From the NCBI RefSeq assembly GCF_017814945.1, contig NZ_JAGIPX010000042.1, positions 1-64,000 on the forward strand: a DNA stretch of 64,000 bases, in the 5' to 3' direction. The DNA is from Paraburkholderia sp. LEh10 (GTDB taxonomy: Bacteria; Pseudomonadota; Gammaproteobacteria; Burkholderiales; Burkholderiaceae). Made by a program: the position numbers and the translations under genes. Shown piece after piece: positions 44,136 through 53,381 of the stretch; the stretch's first letter is position 1, and each line of letters opens with the position of its first letter. The notes beneath the pieces were generated by a model that saw only the letters and a list, made by a program, of their open reading frames with translations, did not search any database and had not been told where the DNA came from.

Positions 44136-45046
44136 GTCGTGCTGGACTCCGCTTGCCGGCTAACGTGGTCGCGATTACCGCTTGTGCACTTGCGGCTGGC
44201 CGCGTATGCGCGCTTGAAATCCCGCGTAGTTGCGGCGCTGACCCACATATCCAGTGCGCGACATATAGCCCCGACCAGGCCTACCGCGTGGCGACAATGC
44301 CGGGGCGTGTGGTGATGATCCAGTTCGAGCCCGGTGAGCACATCATGAAGGATGGCGGCGGCATTGGCGACGCGCACGCCTGGCACGTCTCCGTTAACGA
44401 CAGCGGGGCGCTGCTCAAGCCAGGCGCGCTGCAACCCGAAACCAACCTCGTGCTCGTGACCAACCGGCGCACCTATTCGCTGTCGCTTGTCGACGTATCG
44501 CGGTTGCAACCCTCGACGTGGATCCTGCGCTTCGACTATCCGGACACGAAGGCGAAGGTCGCGGCCGAACAGCTCCGGCGCCGGGAAGCTGTCAGCGCGG
44601 CGCTGGCGGGCCAGCAGGACACGCCTGCGGTCCCGGCCGGAATTGCAGCGCCGGGCGCAGCGGTGTCTTCAGGTCCGCCCGGATCATCCACGCCGGCAGC
44701 GAACATGCAGTACATGATGCGGGGCGATCACGCGCTTGCACCCACCGCCTTGTGGGACGACGGCCGTTTCACCTACTTCAGGTACGCAACCGCGCGCGAC
44801 CTGCCGACGATCTTCACAAAGCTGCCGGATGGCAGCGAGGCGACAGCGAATTTCCATATGGAGGGTGACACCGTCGTCGTCCATGAGGTCTCAAGGGAGT
44901 TTGTCATCCGCTACGGCCAGTCGGTGCTGGGCATCCGCAACGACGGCTACTCGCCCGACGGCCACTACAACCGCACCGCCTCGTCGTTAACCGGCACGGC
45001 GCGCATCGAACGCGCACATGCTGGCAGCGATCGGCCGGGAGACTGA
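44132..45046 (+). CDS. virB9: VirB9-like outer-membrane core protein
   Basis: A 304-residue protein with a GTG start at 44132. It has a signal peptide (to about VCALEIP, residue ~28) and a VirB9 N-terminal domain (VVMIQFEPGEHI, then LLKPGALQPETNLVLVTNRRTYSL). A Pro/Gly/Ala-rich linker and the C-terminal VirB9 domain (ALWDDGRFTYFRYA, then VVHEVSREFVIRYGQSVLGIRNDGY) follow. It forms the outer ring with VirB7 and VirB10. Confidence 0.9.
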   Translation: MSRAGLRLPANVVAITACALAAGRVCALEIPRSCGADPHIQCATYSPDQAYRVATMPGRVVMIQFEPGEHIMKDGGGIGDAHAWHVSVNDSGALLKPGALQPETNLVLVTNRRTYSLSLVDVSRLQPSTWILRFDYPDTKAKVAAEQLRRREAVSAALAGQQDTPAVPAGIAAPGAAVSSGPPGSSTPAANMQYMMRGDHALAPTALWDDGRFTYFRYATARDLPTIFTKLPDGSEATANFHMEGDTVVVHEVSREFVIRYGQSVLGIRNDGYSPDGHYNRTASSLTGTARIERAHAGSDRPGD

Positions 45047-45063
45047 CGGGAGAGCACAGTCGC

Positions 45064-46410
45064 ATGAGCGAACGCAATGAAATCGGCAATGCAGGGCCTG
45101 CGGACACTGGGCCTCAGCCGTCGCTGGACCTGCCCGGGCGCCGCCGGGCTCGTGCGGGCAGGCTGAGGCTCGTGCTGGTCGCGCTGATCGTGATCGCGCT
45201 GGGCGCTTCGGGCGTCACGATTTACCTGCAGCGGATCTTCCAGCAGCATCAGGACGCGAAGCAGGCGGCGCTCAACAAGCCAAAGGACAGCGGGGCGAGC
45301 GAGACCGGTGCCGACCTCGAGACACAGAAGGAGCGCATCAAGCGGGCCGAAGCAGAGCAGGCGCGCGCCGCATCGGAAGCGGCGGCCAGGCAGCAGCTTG
45401 CCACGCCGGCCGCGGCCGCGTCGCATCCTGTCGGCGAAGGGAGCACCGCGATCGCGAACAACCGGCCGCAGCCACTGACCCCCGCCGAGCGGCGTCTCTC
45501 GGGCAGCGTGCTGGTTATGTCCGGTGACAGCAGGGCTACCGGCGCGCCTGAGGACTCCGCCCTCCCGTCCAGTGACGCAGGTGGCAACGCAGACACCACG
45601 GGCAGTGGCCCGGGTGGCGACGGTCTGCCCGGCATGGCGAGGTCCATGGGGCTCGCCGCGCTGCGGGGCGGTCCATCTGGAGCTGCGGGTTCATCTGGCG
45701 CAGGTATGGCTGATAACCATGATACCGGCAACAGCAAGGGATCTTCCTTCGACCAGTCACTGCAGCCCTCGAAGCTGCAGCCGATGCGCGCCTCGTTCAG
45801 GCCGAACCGGCACTACATGATTGCCCGGAACACCATGATCCGCTGCGGGCAGGCCACCGCAATCCGCACCGACCGGCCGGGACTGGTTGGCTGTCCGATC
45901 GCTGATGACGTCTGGTCAGACGATGGCACGACGCTGCTCATCCGCAAGGGCGCGCTGGCCAAGGGCGAGCAGCGCGATGCAGTCGTACACGGACAGGGTG
46001 TCATTGGTGCTATCTGGGACGAGATTGACGACGGCGACGTCCGTATTCCCCTGAACTCGCCGGCGACGGATCCGCTCGGTGCGGCCGGGATTCCCGCCTA
46101 CATCGACGAGCATTTCTGGCTGCGCTTCAAGGGTGCCCTGATGGTGAGTCTCATCGGCGACTTTGGTCAGGCGCTTGCGAACAAGGCAATCGGAGCGGGC
46201 CAGACCATTACCTTCTCGAACAGCTCGAACGCGACGCAGGACGTGGCTGCCGAAACGCTTCGCAACACGATCAACATCCCGCCGACCGCTTATTCGAACC
46301 AGGGGTCGGTGATCAATATCTTCGTTGCGCGCGACGTCGATCTGAGCAGCGTATACGAAAACGTCCGCACCGACGGCAGCGAGATTGCGCCGTCGGCGCG
46401 GCAACGATGA
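45064..46410 (+). CDS. virB10: VirB10-like core scaffold protein
   Basis: A 448-residue protein. It has a cytoplasmic N-terminus, a membrane helix at ~37-57 (LVLVALIVIALGASGVTIYL), a Gly/Ser/Ala-rich periplasmic linker and the C-terminal VirB10 domain (ARNTMIRCGQATAIRTDRPGLVGCPIADDVWSDDGTTLLIRKG ...). The antenna region that spans the outer membrane lies in this domain. It transmits energy from the ATPases to the outer complex. The start is the ATG at 45064. Confidence 0.9.
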   Translation: MSERNEIGNAGPADTGPQPSLDLPGRRRARAGRLRLVLVALIVIALGASGVTIYLQRIFQQHQDAKQAALNKPKDSGASETGADLETQKERIKRAEAEQARAASEAAARQQLATPAAAASHPVGEGSTAIANNRPQPLTPAERRLSGSVLVMSGDSRATGAPEDSALPSSDAGGNADTTGSGPGGDGLPGMARSMGLAALRGGPSGAAGSSGAGMADNHDTGNSKGSSFDQSLQPSKLQPMRASFRPNRHYMIARNTMIRCGQATAIRTDRPGLVGCPIADDVWSDDGTTLLIRKGALAKGEQRDAVVHGQGVIGAIWDEIDDGDVRIPLNSPATDPLGAAGIPAYIDEHFWLRFKGALMVSLIGDFGQALANKAIGAGQTITFSNSSNATQDVAAETLRNTINIPPTAYSNQGSVINIFVARDVDLSSVYENVRTDGSEIAPSARQR

Positions 46411-46420
46411 ATGTGAGGAC

Positions 46421-47014
46421 ATGACGATGCAACTGCATATCCGGTTTCCCGAGACCTTTCCCCTTCATGGTGTCGAGCGTGATGCGTTCGAGGCAAAGCT
46501 GCGCAACGCGCTGCATTACGCCTTCGACGGGCGTCGCGTACGGCGGTTGGCCGAACAGGTCGATGCGCGCAGGCCGTTCGAGCCGTCTGATGTCCTGCCG
46601 CTGCGCCGGATCGGCGACGAGCATACGTTCGAACAATGCATGACGCTCGACCGCTGCCGGTTCGACGACATGTCGATGGCGCTGCGCCGCGTGGTCATGC
46701 ATGCAATCGCCGCGCGCCTGGGCCTTGAGCTGTCCGAGCCCGGGATTGCGACGGGCATCGTCGGCCAGGAAGAGGATGCAACTAACCGTCCGTCGTCAAA
46801 GACCCCGCCCTTGCCTTGCCGTGCCCGGACCGTGCGCGCCGTTCTTGCAATCGCAGCAGGCACTGCGGTGGGTGGACTGGCCACAGCGACAGCCATGTGG
46901 AAGATCGCCAGTCCTGCGAATACGGCATCGATGGTGGTGACGGTTGTTTCTACGTCGCCCGCGCAGACATTGCGCGATCTGGCGACCAGCGTGCCTGACG
47001 ACAGGCGACCGTAA
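46421..47014 (+). CDS. Hypothetical membrane-anchored protein in the virB operon
   Basis: About 197 residues from the ATG at 46421. The first ~110 residues form a soluble domain with no recognised family, and a membrane helix (VRAVLAIAAGTAVGGLATATAMW) lies near residues 130-155. It sits between virB10 and virB11, where plasmid-specific proteins are sometimes found. Unknown role in transfer. Confidence 0.65.
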   Translation: MTMQLHIRFPETFPLHGVERDAFEAKLRNALHYAFDGRRVRRLAEQVDARRPFEPSDVLPLRRIGDEHTFEQCMTLDRCRFDDMSMALRRVVMHAIAARLGLELSEPGIATGIVGQEEDATNRPSSKTPPLPCRARTVRAVLAIAAGTAVGGLATATAMWKIASPANTASMVVTVVSTSPAQTLRDLATSVPDDRRP

Positions 47015-47124
47015 CGGGTCTCAGTACAGGTCGAGCCGCGGGGCACAGACACGGGATCGCACTGAGGGCGCGCTCCGGGCCGCAATTTACCAGCTTGCAT
47101 CAGACATATCCAGAAGGAATGCAT

Positions 47125-48162
47125 ATGAATGCGGTGGTTATCGATGTCATCGAAAAGGGGACCGTCGCCCGCAACTTCCTGAAGCAGATGGGCATTGCGA
47201 ATTTCTTCGACGGCAGTCTCACCGAGGTCGCGATTAACCGTCCAGGCGAGATCTGGACGCAGGGTGCCAGCGCATGGAAACGGCACGATGCACCTGCCTG
47301 CACGCTGGACGCGTGTTTCAAGCTGGCCAACGCACTGACGGTCATGAAGGGCGGCAAGTTTTCCACCAAGGAGCCCATTCACCCGGTGGTGTTACCAGAG
47401 GGCCAGCGGGGACACGTGCTGATGCAGCCGGCGTGCGAACGCGACACGATCTCGATCACGATCCGCATTCCGTCGAACGTGCGGTTTTCCGTCGACGAGT
47501 ACGAGCGCAACGGCTGGTTCGACGGTTTCCGTGACGTGTCTCCGCATCAGACGGTTCCGGACGGCGTGGACCTGCAGCCGTTCGAAGTCGGGATGATGGA
47601 CGCGAAGTCACGGCGCGACGTCACCTGCATGCTCGAACTTGCCGTGGCCAACCGGCTGAACATCGTTCTCGCCGGCGGTACCGGCTCCGGCAAGACCACG
47701 CTGAACAAGGCGCTGTCCGACCTTGTGCCGATCAGTGAGCGGATCGGCACAATCGAGGACACGCCCGAGCTGTCGCTACCGAATCATCCGAACCGAGTGC
47801 ACATGTTTTTCAGTGACACGCTTCCGGCGAAGGAAATCGTGCGCTCGACGCTTCGCATGAAGTTCGACCGTGTGTTCCTCGCCGAACTCCGGGGCGACGA
47901 GACGTGGGATTACATGACGCTGCTGAACACGGGAACGCCCGGTGGCATCACCACGATTCACTGCAACGATGCACGCTCGGCTGCGTCGCGCGCCGCGACG
48001 CTTATCAAACAGAGTGCCGTCGGTCAGACGCTCGACTGGAAGTTCATCCTGGAGCAGGTTCGCATGACGATGGATCTCGTGCTCTTCATGCGGGACAAGC
48101 GGCTGGCCGAGATCTGGTACGACCCCGTCGGAAAGTGGCAGTTACTTGGGGGTGTTGCATGA
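47125..48162 (+). CDS. virB11: VirB11 ATPase
   Basis: A 345-residue AAA+/RecA-type secretion ATPase from the ATG at 47125. The Walker A GGTGSGKTT is at ~184-192, with an N-terminal domain before it. Asp-box ISERIGTIEDTPEL, Walker B-like RMKFDRVFLAELRGDET and the His-box TGTPGGITTIHCNDA follow, as expected. It works with VirB4 and VirD4. Its stop overlaps the next start by 4 nt (ATGA). Confidence 0.95.
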   Translation: MNAVVIDVIEKGTVARNFLKQMGIANFFDGSLTEVAINRPGEIWTQGASAWKRHDAPACTLDACFKLANALTVMKGGKFSTKEPIHPVVLPEGQRGHVLMQPACERDTISITIRIPSNVRFSVDEYERNGWFDGFRDVSPHQTVPDGVDLQPFEVGMMDAKSRRDVTCMLELAVANRLNIVLAGGTGSGKTTLNKALSDLVPISERIGTIEDTPELSLPNHPNRVHMFFSDTLPAKEIVRSTLRMKFDRVFLAELRGDETWDYMTLLNTGTPGGITTIHCNDARSAASRAATLIKQSAVGQTLDWKFILEQVRMTMDLVLFMRDKRLAEIWYDPVGKWQLLGGVA

Positions 48163-48416
48163 ACGCGGTCGCAGGCACAGAGGTTATCGAGCAGGCCCTG
48201 ATCGGCCTGTGCGGTGCGCTCGCCGTCTTCCTCTCGCAGGACAGTCGCCTGGGCTGGCGTCGCTGGGCCTGCATCTTCGGGCTCGTTGCGCAGCCATTCT
48301 GGTTCGACATGGCGTGGCGCGCACACCAGTACGGCGTGCTCGCGCTGAGCCTGGTCTACACGGCGTCATGGGCGCGAGGCCTCGCGGCGCACTGGCTCAT
48401 GCGCAGGGAAGACTAA
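48159..48416 (+). CDS. Small membrane protein overlapping virB11
   Basis: An 85-residue protein starting in the ATGA overlap with virB11. Hydrophobic segments (LIGLCGALAVFLSQ and GVLALSLVYTASWA) suggest two membrane helices. No known family was recognised. Its coupling to virB11 suggests it is made with the ATPase and may help the system. Confidence 0.6.
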   Translation: MNAVAGTEVIEQALIGLCGALAVFLSQDSRLGWRRWACIFGLVAQPFWFDMAWRAHQYGVLALSLVYTASWARGLAAHWLMRRED

Positions 48417-48418
48417 TC

Positions 48419-48655
48419 ATGAACTTCGCAATCAGCGATATCGAGGCGGCGATCGAGAGCTGGCGCCAGCGCGCCTCGTCCGATGAAGCATTTGCAACGA
48501 GTGCTGAGGCCTGCGCCCTCGCACGGCTTTACGGCGCTGTGATCGTTCATGGGTGTGAGGCACTTGCCGATGCGGAACTCGATGAGACGCAGCGCAACGC
48601 GCTGCGAATCCTGTCGACGTTGCGCACTGAAAAATCGTCTGCTCCGACACACTGA
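48419..48655 (+). CDS. DUF3717-like protein
   Basis: A 78-residue protein. The pattern FAISDIEAAIESWRQR, then CALARLYGAVIVHG, matches the DUF3717 family that is common in Burkholderia. Its decayed paralog lies at 22672-22846. Function unknown. It sits between the small membrane gene and the coupling protein genes. Confidence 0.7.
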   Translation: MNFAISDIEAAIESWRQRASSDEAFATSAEACALARLYGAVIVHGCEALADAELDETQRNALRILSTLRTEKSSAPTH

Positions 48656-48663
48656 GATCCACC

Positions 48664-49017
48664 ATGCCGAAATATCTCCGCATCCTGATCCCGTGTCTTG
48701 TGCTGCTGGTGCTCGTCGCTGGCGCCGCGACCCTCGGCCAGTATCTTGGTGGCCTGCTGTTCGCCCGCCTGCAGAAACTGCCGCAGAACTCGGTGGGCGT
48801 GTTCACGCTTTTCGACTACTGGCAGGCGTATGGGGATGTGCCGGGGGTGAAGCGGGCGCTGTCGGTTTGCACGCTGCTCTCGGCTGTCATTGGCGGCCTG
48901 CCCGCCATGGTGATCGCGATGGCGCTTCTGAAATCACGCGGTCGCATTGCGCAGTTCGGCAACGCGCGCTTCGCCACGCGCCGCGACATCGTGAAAGCCG
49001 GCCTGCTGGAGAAGTGA
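48664..49017 (+). CDS. Membrane-anchor half of a split VirD4 coupling protein
   Basis: A 117-residue protein with two membrane helices (LIPCLVLLVLVAGAATLGQYL and the LLSAVIGGLPAMVIAMALL region) separated by a short periplasmic loop. It ends with QFGNARFATRRDIVKAGLLEK, which is the beginning of the cytoplasmic part of VirD4/TraG proteins (usually GSARFAxxxEIxxAGL). It stops there, and the ATPase part is a separate gene 52 nt downstream. Confidence 0.75.
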   Translation: MPKYLRILIPCLVLLVLVAGAATLGQYLGGLLFARLQKLPQNSVGVFTLFDYWQAYGDVPGVKRALSVCTLLSAVIGGLPAMVIAMALLKSRGRIAQFGNARFATRRDIVKAGLLEK

Positions 49018-49069
49018 CGATGACGATTCGTGTCCTAGCCTCCCACCGCATCCCGCCTCAGGAGTGAGC

Positions 49070-50815
49070 ATGTCCCACATGTATCCCCCCTTTATCGTCG
49101 GCAAGTACAAGGGCGAATATCTGAAGTACCGCGGCCAGGATTTCCTGATGCTTGCTGCGGGCACGCGCTCGGGCAAGGGCGTCTCGATGGTGATCCCGAA
49201 TCTTCTCACCTATCCCGATTCCGTCGTCGTCGAGGACATCAAGGAAGAGAACTACCTGTACACATCCGGCTATCGGCGCAAATGCGGCCAGGCAACTTTC
49301 CTCTGGTCGCCGTTCTCGGAGAATGGCCGGACACACGCTTACAACCCCCTCGAATTCATCCAGCGCAGGTCGCCCTATACGCGGGTCGGCGACGTGCTGA
49401 CGGTTGGCGAGCACCTGTATCCGTCGAACGTCGATGCGCGTTTGAAGTACTGGAACGACAATGCGCGCAACCTTTTTATTGGCGTCGTGCTGTATCTGCT
49501 CGAGACGCCGACCTTGCCCTGCACGTTCGGCGAAGTGTTGCGGCAGGCCTCAGGCAAGGGGAGGGCGGTGCGCGAGCACATCTCTTCCATTGTCAGCACG
49601 CGATCGCATGCGACCGACACGCTGCCACCGCTGAGCTTCGAGTGTCTGGACGCCCTGAACCGGTTCCTGTCGCAGTCAAAGGAAGCGTTCGCCAATATCG
49701 TGTCCACAATGACCGCGCCGCTTAATGTGTTCAGCAATCCGATCGTCGACGCGGCGACCAGCCGCTCCGACTTCGACCTGGGTGAGGTGCGCAGGAAGCC
49801 CATGTCGATCTACGTGGGCATCAAGCCGGGCGACCTGAAAGCGGGCGCGTTGCTCATCAATCTGTTCTTCTCACAGCTGATCGACCTGAATACTCGCGAG
49901 CAGCCCGCAGAGAATCCCGACCTGAAATACCAGTGTGCGCTGATGCTGGACGAATTTGCGGCGCCGGGCAAGATCGACATTATCGACACGGCCAACGCCT
50001 TCATCGCGGGCTTTAATCTGCGACTGATGCTGATCTTTCACGGCATGTCACAGCTTGAAGATCCGAAGCTGTATGGCAGGCACGGTGCGGAAACGCTCGC
50101 GATCAACTGCAAGATGCGCAGCCTCTTTGCGCCGCGCACGCTCAAGGATTCCGAAGAGTACTCGAAGCTCCTCGGCACGTTCACCCACCTGTCGCGTTCG
50201 CGCAGCCGCAGCCGGGGACGCAACGCATCGACCAGCACGAACGAGACCGAGCACGGTCGCGCGCTGATGATGCCGCAGGAGCTGCGTGCGCTGCCGGGTC
50301 GCAAGCAGATCATCACGATGGACGGATGCGAGCCGATCCTGTGTGACAAGGCGTACTTCTACGAGGATCCGGAACTGGTCGACCGTCTGGTGCAGCAGAG
50401 CCCCTATCTGCAAGGCGTGATGGCGAAGCTGGAAAAAGCCAACCGCCGTCGCGCGTGGTTCGGCTTCGGCCCGAAGTTGCCGGACGAAGAACAGATGAAG
50501 CACGCCGCGTTCGTTGCGCGTGAGCTATGCGCGCCCGTTCCGCAGATCGATGTCGAGCAGTGGTGGCACGCACAGAATGCTGCGCGCCGCGCTCAGGGTG
50601 CGACGGCTATCCATGCGGCGAATGCGGTGAGGGATGTCCGCGAACATGAGATCGGCGTGCTGAGTGCCGCCCACTTCGCCAACCGCTCCAGTATCCGTGC
50701 ATCGCTATTCCAGCTGATGCCTTATCTGCGGGAAGTGCTACCCGAGGCGTCGCCCGACACACCTGCCAAGGGCGATGCAGCCTCCCCATCTATCCATCAA
50801 GGAGCCGCATCATGA
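49070..50815 (+). CDS. virD4: Cytoplasmic ATPase half of VirD4 coupling protein
   Basis: A 581-residue protein from the ATG at 49070 (CAGGAG site). It begins directly with the VirD4 sequence after the membrane part: PPFIVGKYKGEYLKYRGQDFLMLAAGTRSGKGVSMVIPN, with Walker A GTRSGKG at ~31-37. Walker B is CALMLDEFAAPG, and FHGMSQLEDPKLYG follows. A normal VirD4 is ~650 residues including the anchor. It recruits relaxase-DNA to the channel. Its last codon overlaps the next start. Confidence 0.95.
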   Translation: MSHMYPPFIVGKYKGEYLKYRGQDFLMLAAGTRSGKGVSMVIPNLLTYPDSVVVEDIKEENYLYTSGYRRKCGQATFLWSPFSENGRTHAYNPLEFIQRRSPYTRVGDVLTVGEHLYPSNVDARLKYWNDNARNLFIGVVLYLLETPTLPCTFGEVLRQASGKGRAVREHISSIVSTRSHATDTLPPLSFECLDALNRFLSQSKEAFANIVSTMTAPLNVFSNPIVDAATSRSDFDLGEVRRKPMSIYVGIKPGDLKAGALLINLFFSQLIDLNTREQPAENPDLKYQCALMLDEFAAPGKIDIIDTANAFIAGFNLRLMLIFHGMSQLEDPKLYGRHGAETLAINCKMRSLFAPRTLKDSEEYSKLLGTFTHLSRSRSRSRGRNASTSTNETEHGRALMMPQELRALPGRKQIITMDGCEPILCDKAYFYEDPELVDRLVQQSPYLQGVMAKLEKANRRRAWFGFGPKLPDEEQMKHAAFVARELCAPVPQIDVEQWWHAQNAARRAQGATAIHAANAVRDVREHEIGVLSAAHFANRSSIRASLFQLMPYLREVLPEASPDTPAKGDAASPSIHQGAAS

Positions 50816-52602
50816 ACGAGATTGAATTTCCGGCCGATCAGCTCGACTACCGCGAGATGGAGGCAGCCAATGCGGATGATGCATCGTCCATTCGCGCCCG
50901 CGCGACGCCGCCGGCCAACGAGGCTCACGCGCGCGGTGCACCCGGCAACCCGGATACCCCGCTAGATGAAGCGACGCACGCGCGGATGAAAAGGATCCGT
51001 GACGCCGACCGGAAGAGGTACGAGAATCGGGCCAGCGCGAGTACGCCCGCGGACGAAGGGGTCGCGCCCGCCACCGGTATCGGCAAGTCCATCAACGGTA
51101 AAGAGTGGGAAAACGCGATCCGCCCGAAGCCGATCTTTGAGAAGAGCGGCTACGCGGTACCGAAGTCGGTCAGCGACCGGTATGTGGCATTTGAAGGGAA
51201 GTATCTCGATCGCAAAAGCGAGGCGGTGCACTTTGAGGACAAGGGACGCTCGCTCGCCACGGCCAGTGAGGATCGTGACGTGATCGAACAAATGGTTGCC
51301 GTCGCTCAGGCAAAGCACTGGGGCGAGCTGCAACTGAAGGGTAGCGAGGAATTCCGCCGGCAGGCGTGGATTGCGGCGGAACTCGCGGGCATGCCTACAC
51401 GCGGGTTCAAACCCGAAGCACAGGATCGGGCGACGCTGCAGGCTGCGCGCGAGGCGATGCGCATTGCGGCAGGCGAGCGGTCGCCAACCAATGATCTTCC
51501 TCGCACGCACACGATGGATTCGACGTCGGCGACTGGGAGAGAACGGAAGCAGGGGAGCCAGAGCCGCAAGGCGGCGACGGCTGATGTATCCGGCAGGGAT
51601 CCGTCCGATCCCGGAGGAGCATCGCCGGGCGGAGGCCGGCGCGGAGGCAAACCGCGTCCTCCGAAGCCTGGGCCGGCTGCTACCGAACCCTCTGCTCCTT
51701 CCGACGCGAGCGCTGCGTCAGAAGATTCGAAACAGACACAGTTGCCTCTGGACGCGGACGGTGCGTCGTCGCGTCGGACAGGTTCCGGCAAACCGGCACG
51801 TCAAAAGGCTGGGACGCAGAAACCGCCTGCCGTCACGGCTGGCGTCCTGGTTGAACACGGCGCCGCGCACTTTCATCACGATCCGAAGGAAAACGAAAGT
51901 TACTACGCTACGGTACGCACGGAGTCTGGCGACCGCACGGTATGGGGGCTGGACCTCGAACGCGCGATCGGCGAGAGCGGTGTGCAACCTGGTCAGCCTA
52001 TCGAACTCGAAAGGGGCGGCAGCAAGGTCGTGACCGTCAAACAGCGGCAGTTCGATGAGACCGGACAGGAGCTGGCACCCAACGAGGTCGAGAGTCGTCG
52101 CAACGAATGGCGCGTGTCGGCGCCCGACCTGTCACGACTGCTGACGCCTGAGCAGCGGGAGAGGGTCGAGTCCGCGCGTCGCGAGGTTGACGAGCGCCGG
52201 CGCATCGACGAGGCGCGCGAGCGCTTCCTGAATGGCGAGTGGCAATACACGGACGCGCAGCAGGTCACGCTTGCCGCCGCGCGTGAGCGGATTAAGGAAC
52301 AGGCTGCGCGCGAGGTGCTGGAAGACGAAATCAGGGGACTATCCGACGAGCAGCAGGAGCAGTTGCGGGGGGAGTTTGAAAGCGCCGTGGCCGAGGCGCG
52401 CGGTACTAACCGCCCGCTCAATGTTCCGATGCCGCAGGTGAGCGAAGCGACGATCGATGCCATGCGCGAACAGATCGAGCGGGAGCGCGCAAGCCAGAGC
52501 ATGTGGCAGCAACAGCAGCAGCGCACGGAACAGAAACAACAACAGGACCAGCCGTCGCACGAGGCTGGACATGACACACCGACGCTGGAAATTGACCCGT
52601 AA
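50812..52602 (+). CDS. LPD7-domain protein associated with conjugation
   Basis: A 596-residue protein. Residues ~115-215 form an LPD7 module (DRYVAFEGKYLDRKSEAVHFEDKGRSLATASEDRDVI, then WGELQLKGSEEFRRQAWIAAELAGM). A low-complexity linker and a second piece (YYATVRTESGDRTVWGLDLERAIGESG, ~365-420) follow, both usually found in the C-terminal parts of TraI-type relaxases. A long coiled coil ends the protein. No nuclease motif is present. It could be a relaxase partner or chaperone delivered with DNA. Confidence 0.75.
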   Translation: MNEIEFPADQLDYREMEAANADDASSIRARATPPANEAHARGAPGNPDTPLDEATHARMKRIRDADRKRYENRASASTPADEGVAPATGIGKSINGKEWENAIRPKPIFEKSGYAVPKSVSDRYVAFEGKYLDRKSEAVHFEDKGRSLATASEDRDVIEQMVAVAQAKHWGELQLKGSEEFRRQAWIAAELAGMPTRGFKPEAQDRATLQAAREAMRIAAGERSPTNDLPRTHTMDSTSATGRERKQGSQSRKAATADVSGRDPSDPGGASPGGGRRGGKPRPPKPGPAATEPSAPSDASAASEDSKQTQLPLDADGASSRRTGSGKPARQKAGTQKPPAVTAGVLVEHGAAHFHHDPKENESYYATVRTESGDRTVWGLDLERAIGESGVQPGQPIELERGGSKVVTVKQRQFDETGQELAPNEVESRRNEWRVSAPDLSRLLTPEQRERVESARREVDERRRIDEARERFLNGEWQYTDAQQVTLAAARERIKEQAAREVLEDEIRGLSDEQQEQLRGEFESAVAEARGTNRPLNVPMPQVSEATIDAMREQIERERASQSMWQQQQQRTEQKQQQDQPSHEAGHDTPTLEIDP

Positions 52603-52670
52603 CTGAAGCCGTTTGGCGTGACCGCGGTGATGCGGGCACATCCAGTTCAACCGATAAGGAACATTGCATC

Positions 52671-53381
52671 ATGAAGATTGCGGTTATCAATTTCTCGGGC
52701 AACGTTGGCAAGAGTACTGTTGCACACCATCTGCTTGTGCCACGTCTGCCGGGCGCTGAAGTAATCCCGATCGAATCAATCAATTCGGATGACCGCGAAA
52801 AGGAAGGTGCGTTGCGCGGGTCGCAATTCGATGAGCTGCAGGATCAGTTGATGACACTGGAAAACGCCGTCGTCGATGTGGGCGCATCGAATGTCGAAGA
52901 TTTTGTAGGTCTGATGCGAAGCTATGACGGCTCGCACGAAGACTTCGATCTCTTCATCGTGCCGGCTGTATCGACCGCCAAGCAGCAGGTGGACACGATC
53001 GCAACGCTGCGTGCGCTTTCTGATCTGGGTGTGCGTGCCACAAAGATCCGCCTGGTCATGAATATGGTCGACCGCAAACAGGACCTTAACCGGGGCTTCG
53101 CCAGGCTGTTCGAGTTTCACTCCCGCAGCGACGCTTTTTCGATGCATCGTGACGCCGTCATTTACGAGAACCCGATCTTCGAAAAGATCAAGGGTTTCGA
53201 CAGGTCGATCGTCGAACTCCGCGACGACCCGCGTGACTACGTCGCGCTGAACGCAGAGGCGATGGAAAATGGGGCATCGGAGGCCGAAAAGGCACACATT
53301 CGACAGATGGTGGCACTCAAGCGTCTTGCGAGCAGGGTGACTACAGAGCTCGATGATGTGTTCAAGGTGCTGGTGCGCTGA
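52671..53381 (+). CDS. stbB: StbB-like P-loop ATPase
   Basis: A 236-residue protein with the start MKIAVINFSGNVGKST, a ParA-like P-loop (~8-16) in the StbB form, then a Walker B-like NAVVDVGASN (~63-72) and FDLFIVPAVS (~92-101). StbB of R388-type plasmids affects conjugation and plasmid placement. The next gene overlaps its stop by 1 nt. Confidence 0.8.
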   Translation: MKIAVINFSGNVGKSTVAHHLLVPRLPGAEVIPIESINSDDREKEGALRGSQFDELQDQLMTLENAVVDVGASNVEDFVGLMRSYDGSHEDFDLFIVPAVSTAKQQVDTIATLRALSDLGVRATKIRLVMNMVDRKQDLNRGFARLFEFHSRSDAFSMHRDAVIYENPIFEKIKGFDRSIVELRDDPRDYVALNAEAMENGASEAEKAHIRQMVALKRLASRVTTELDDVFKVLVR

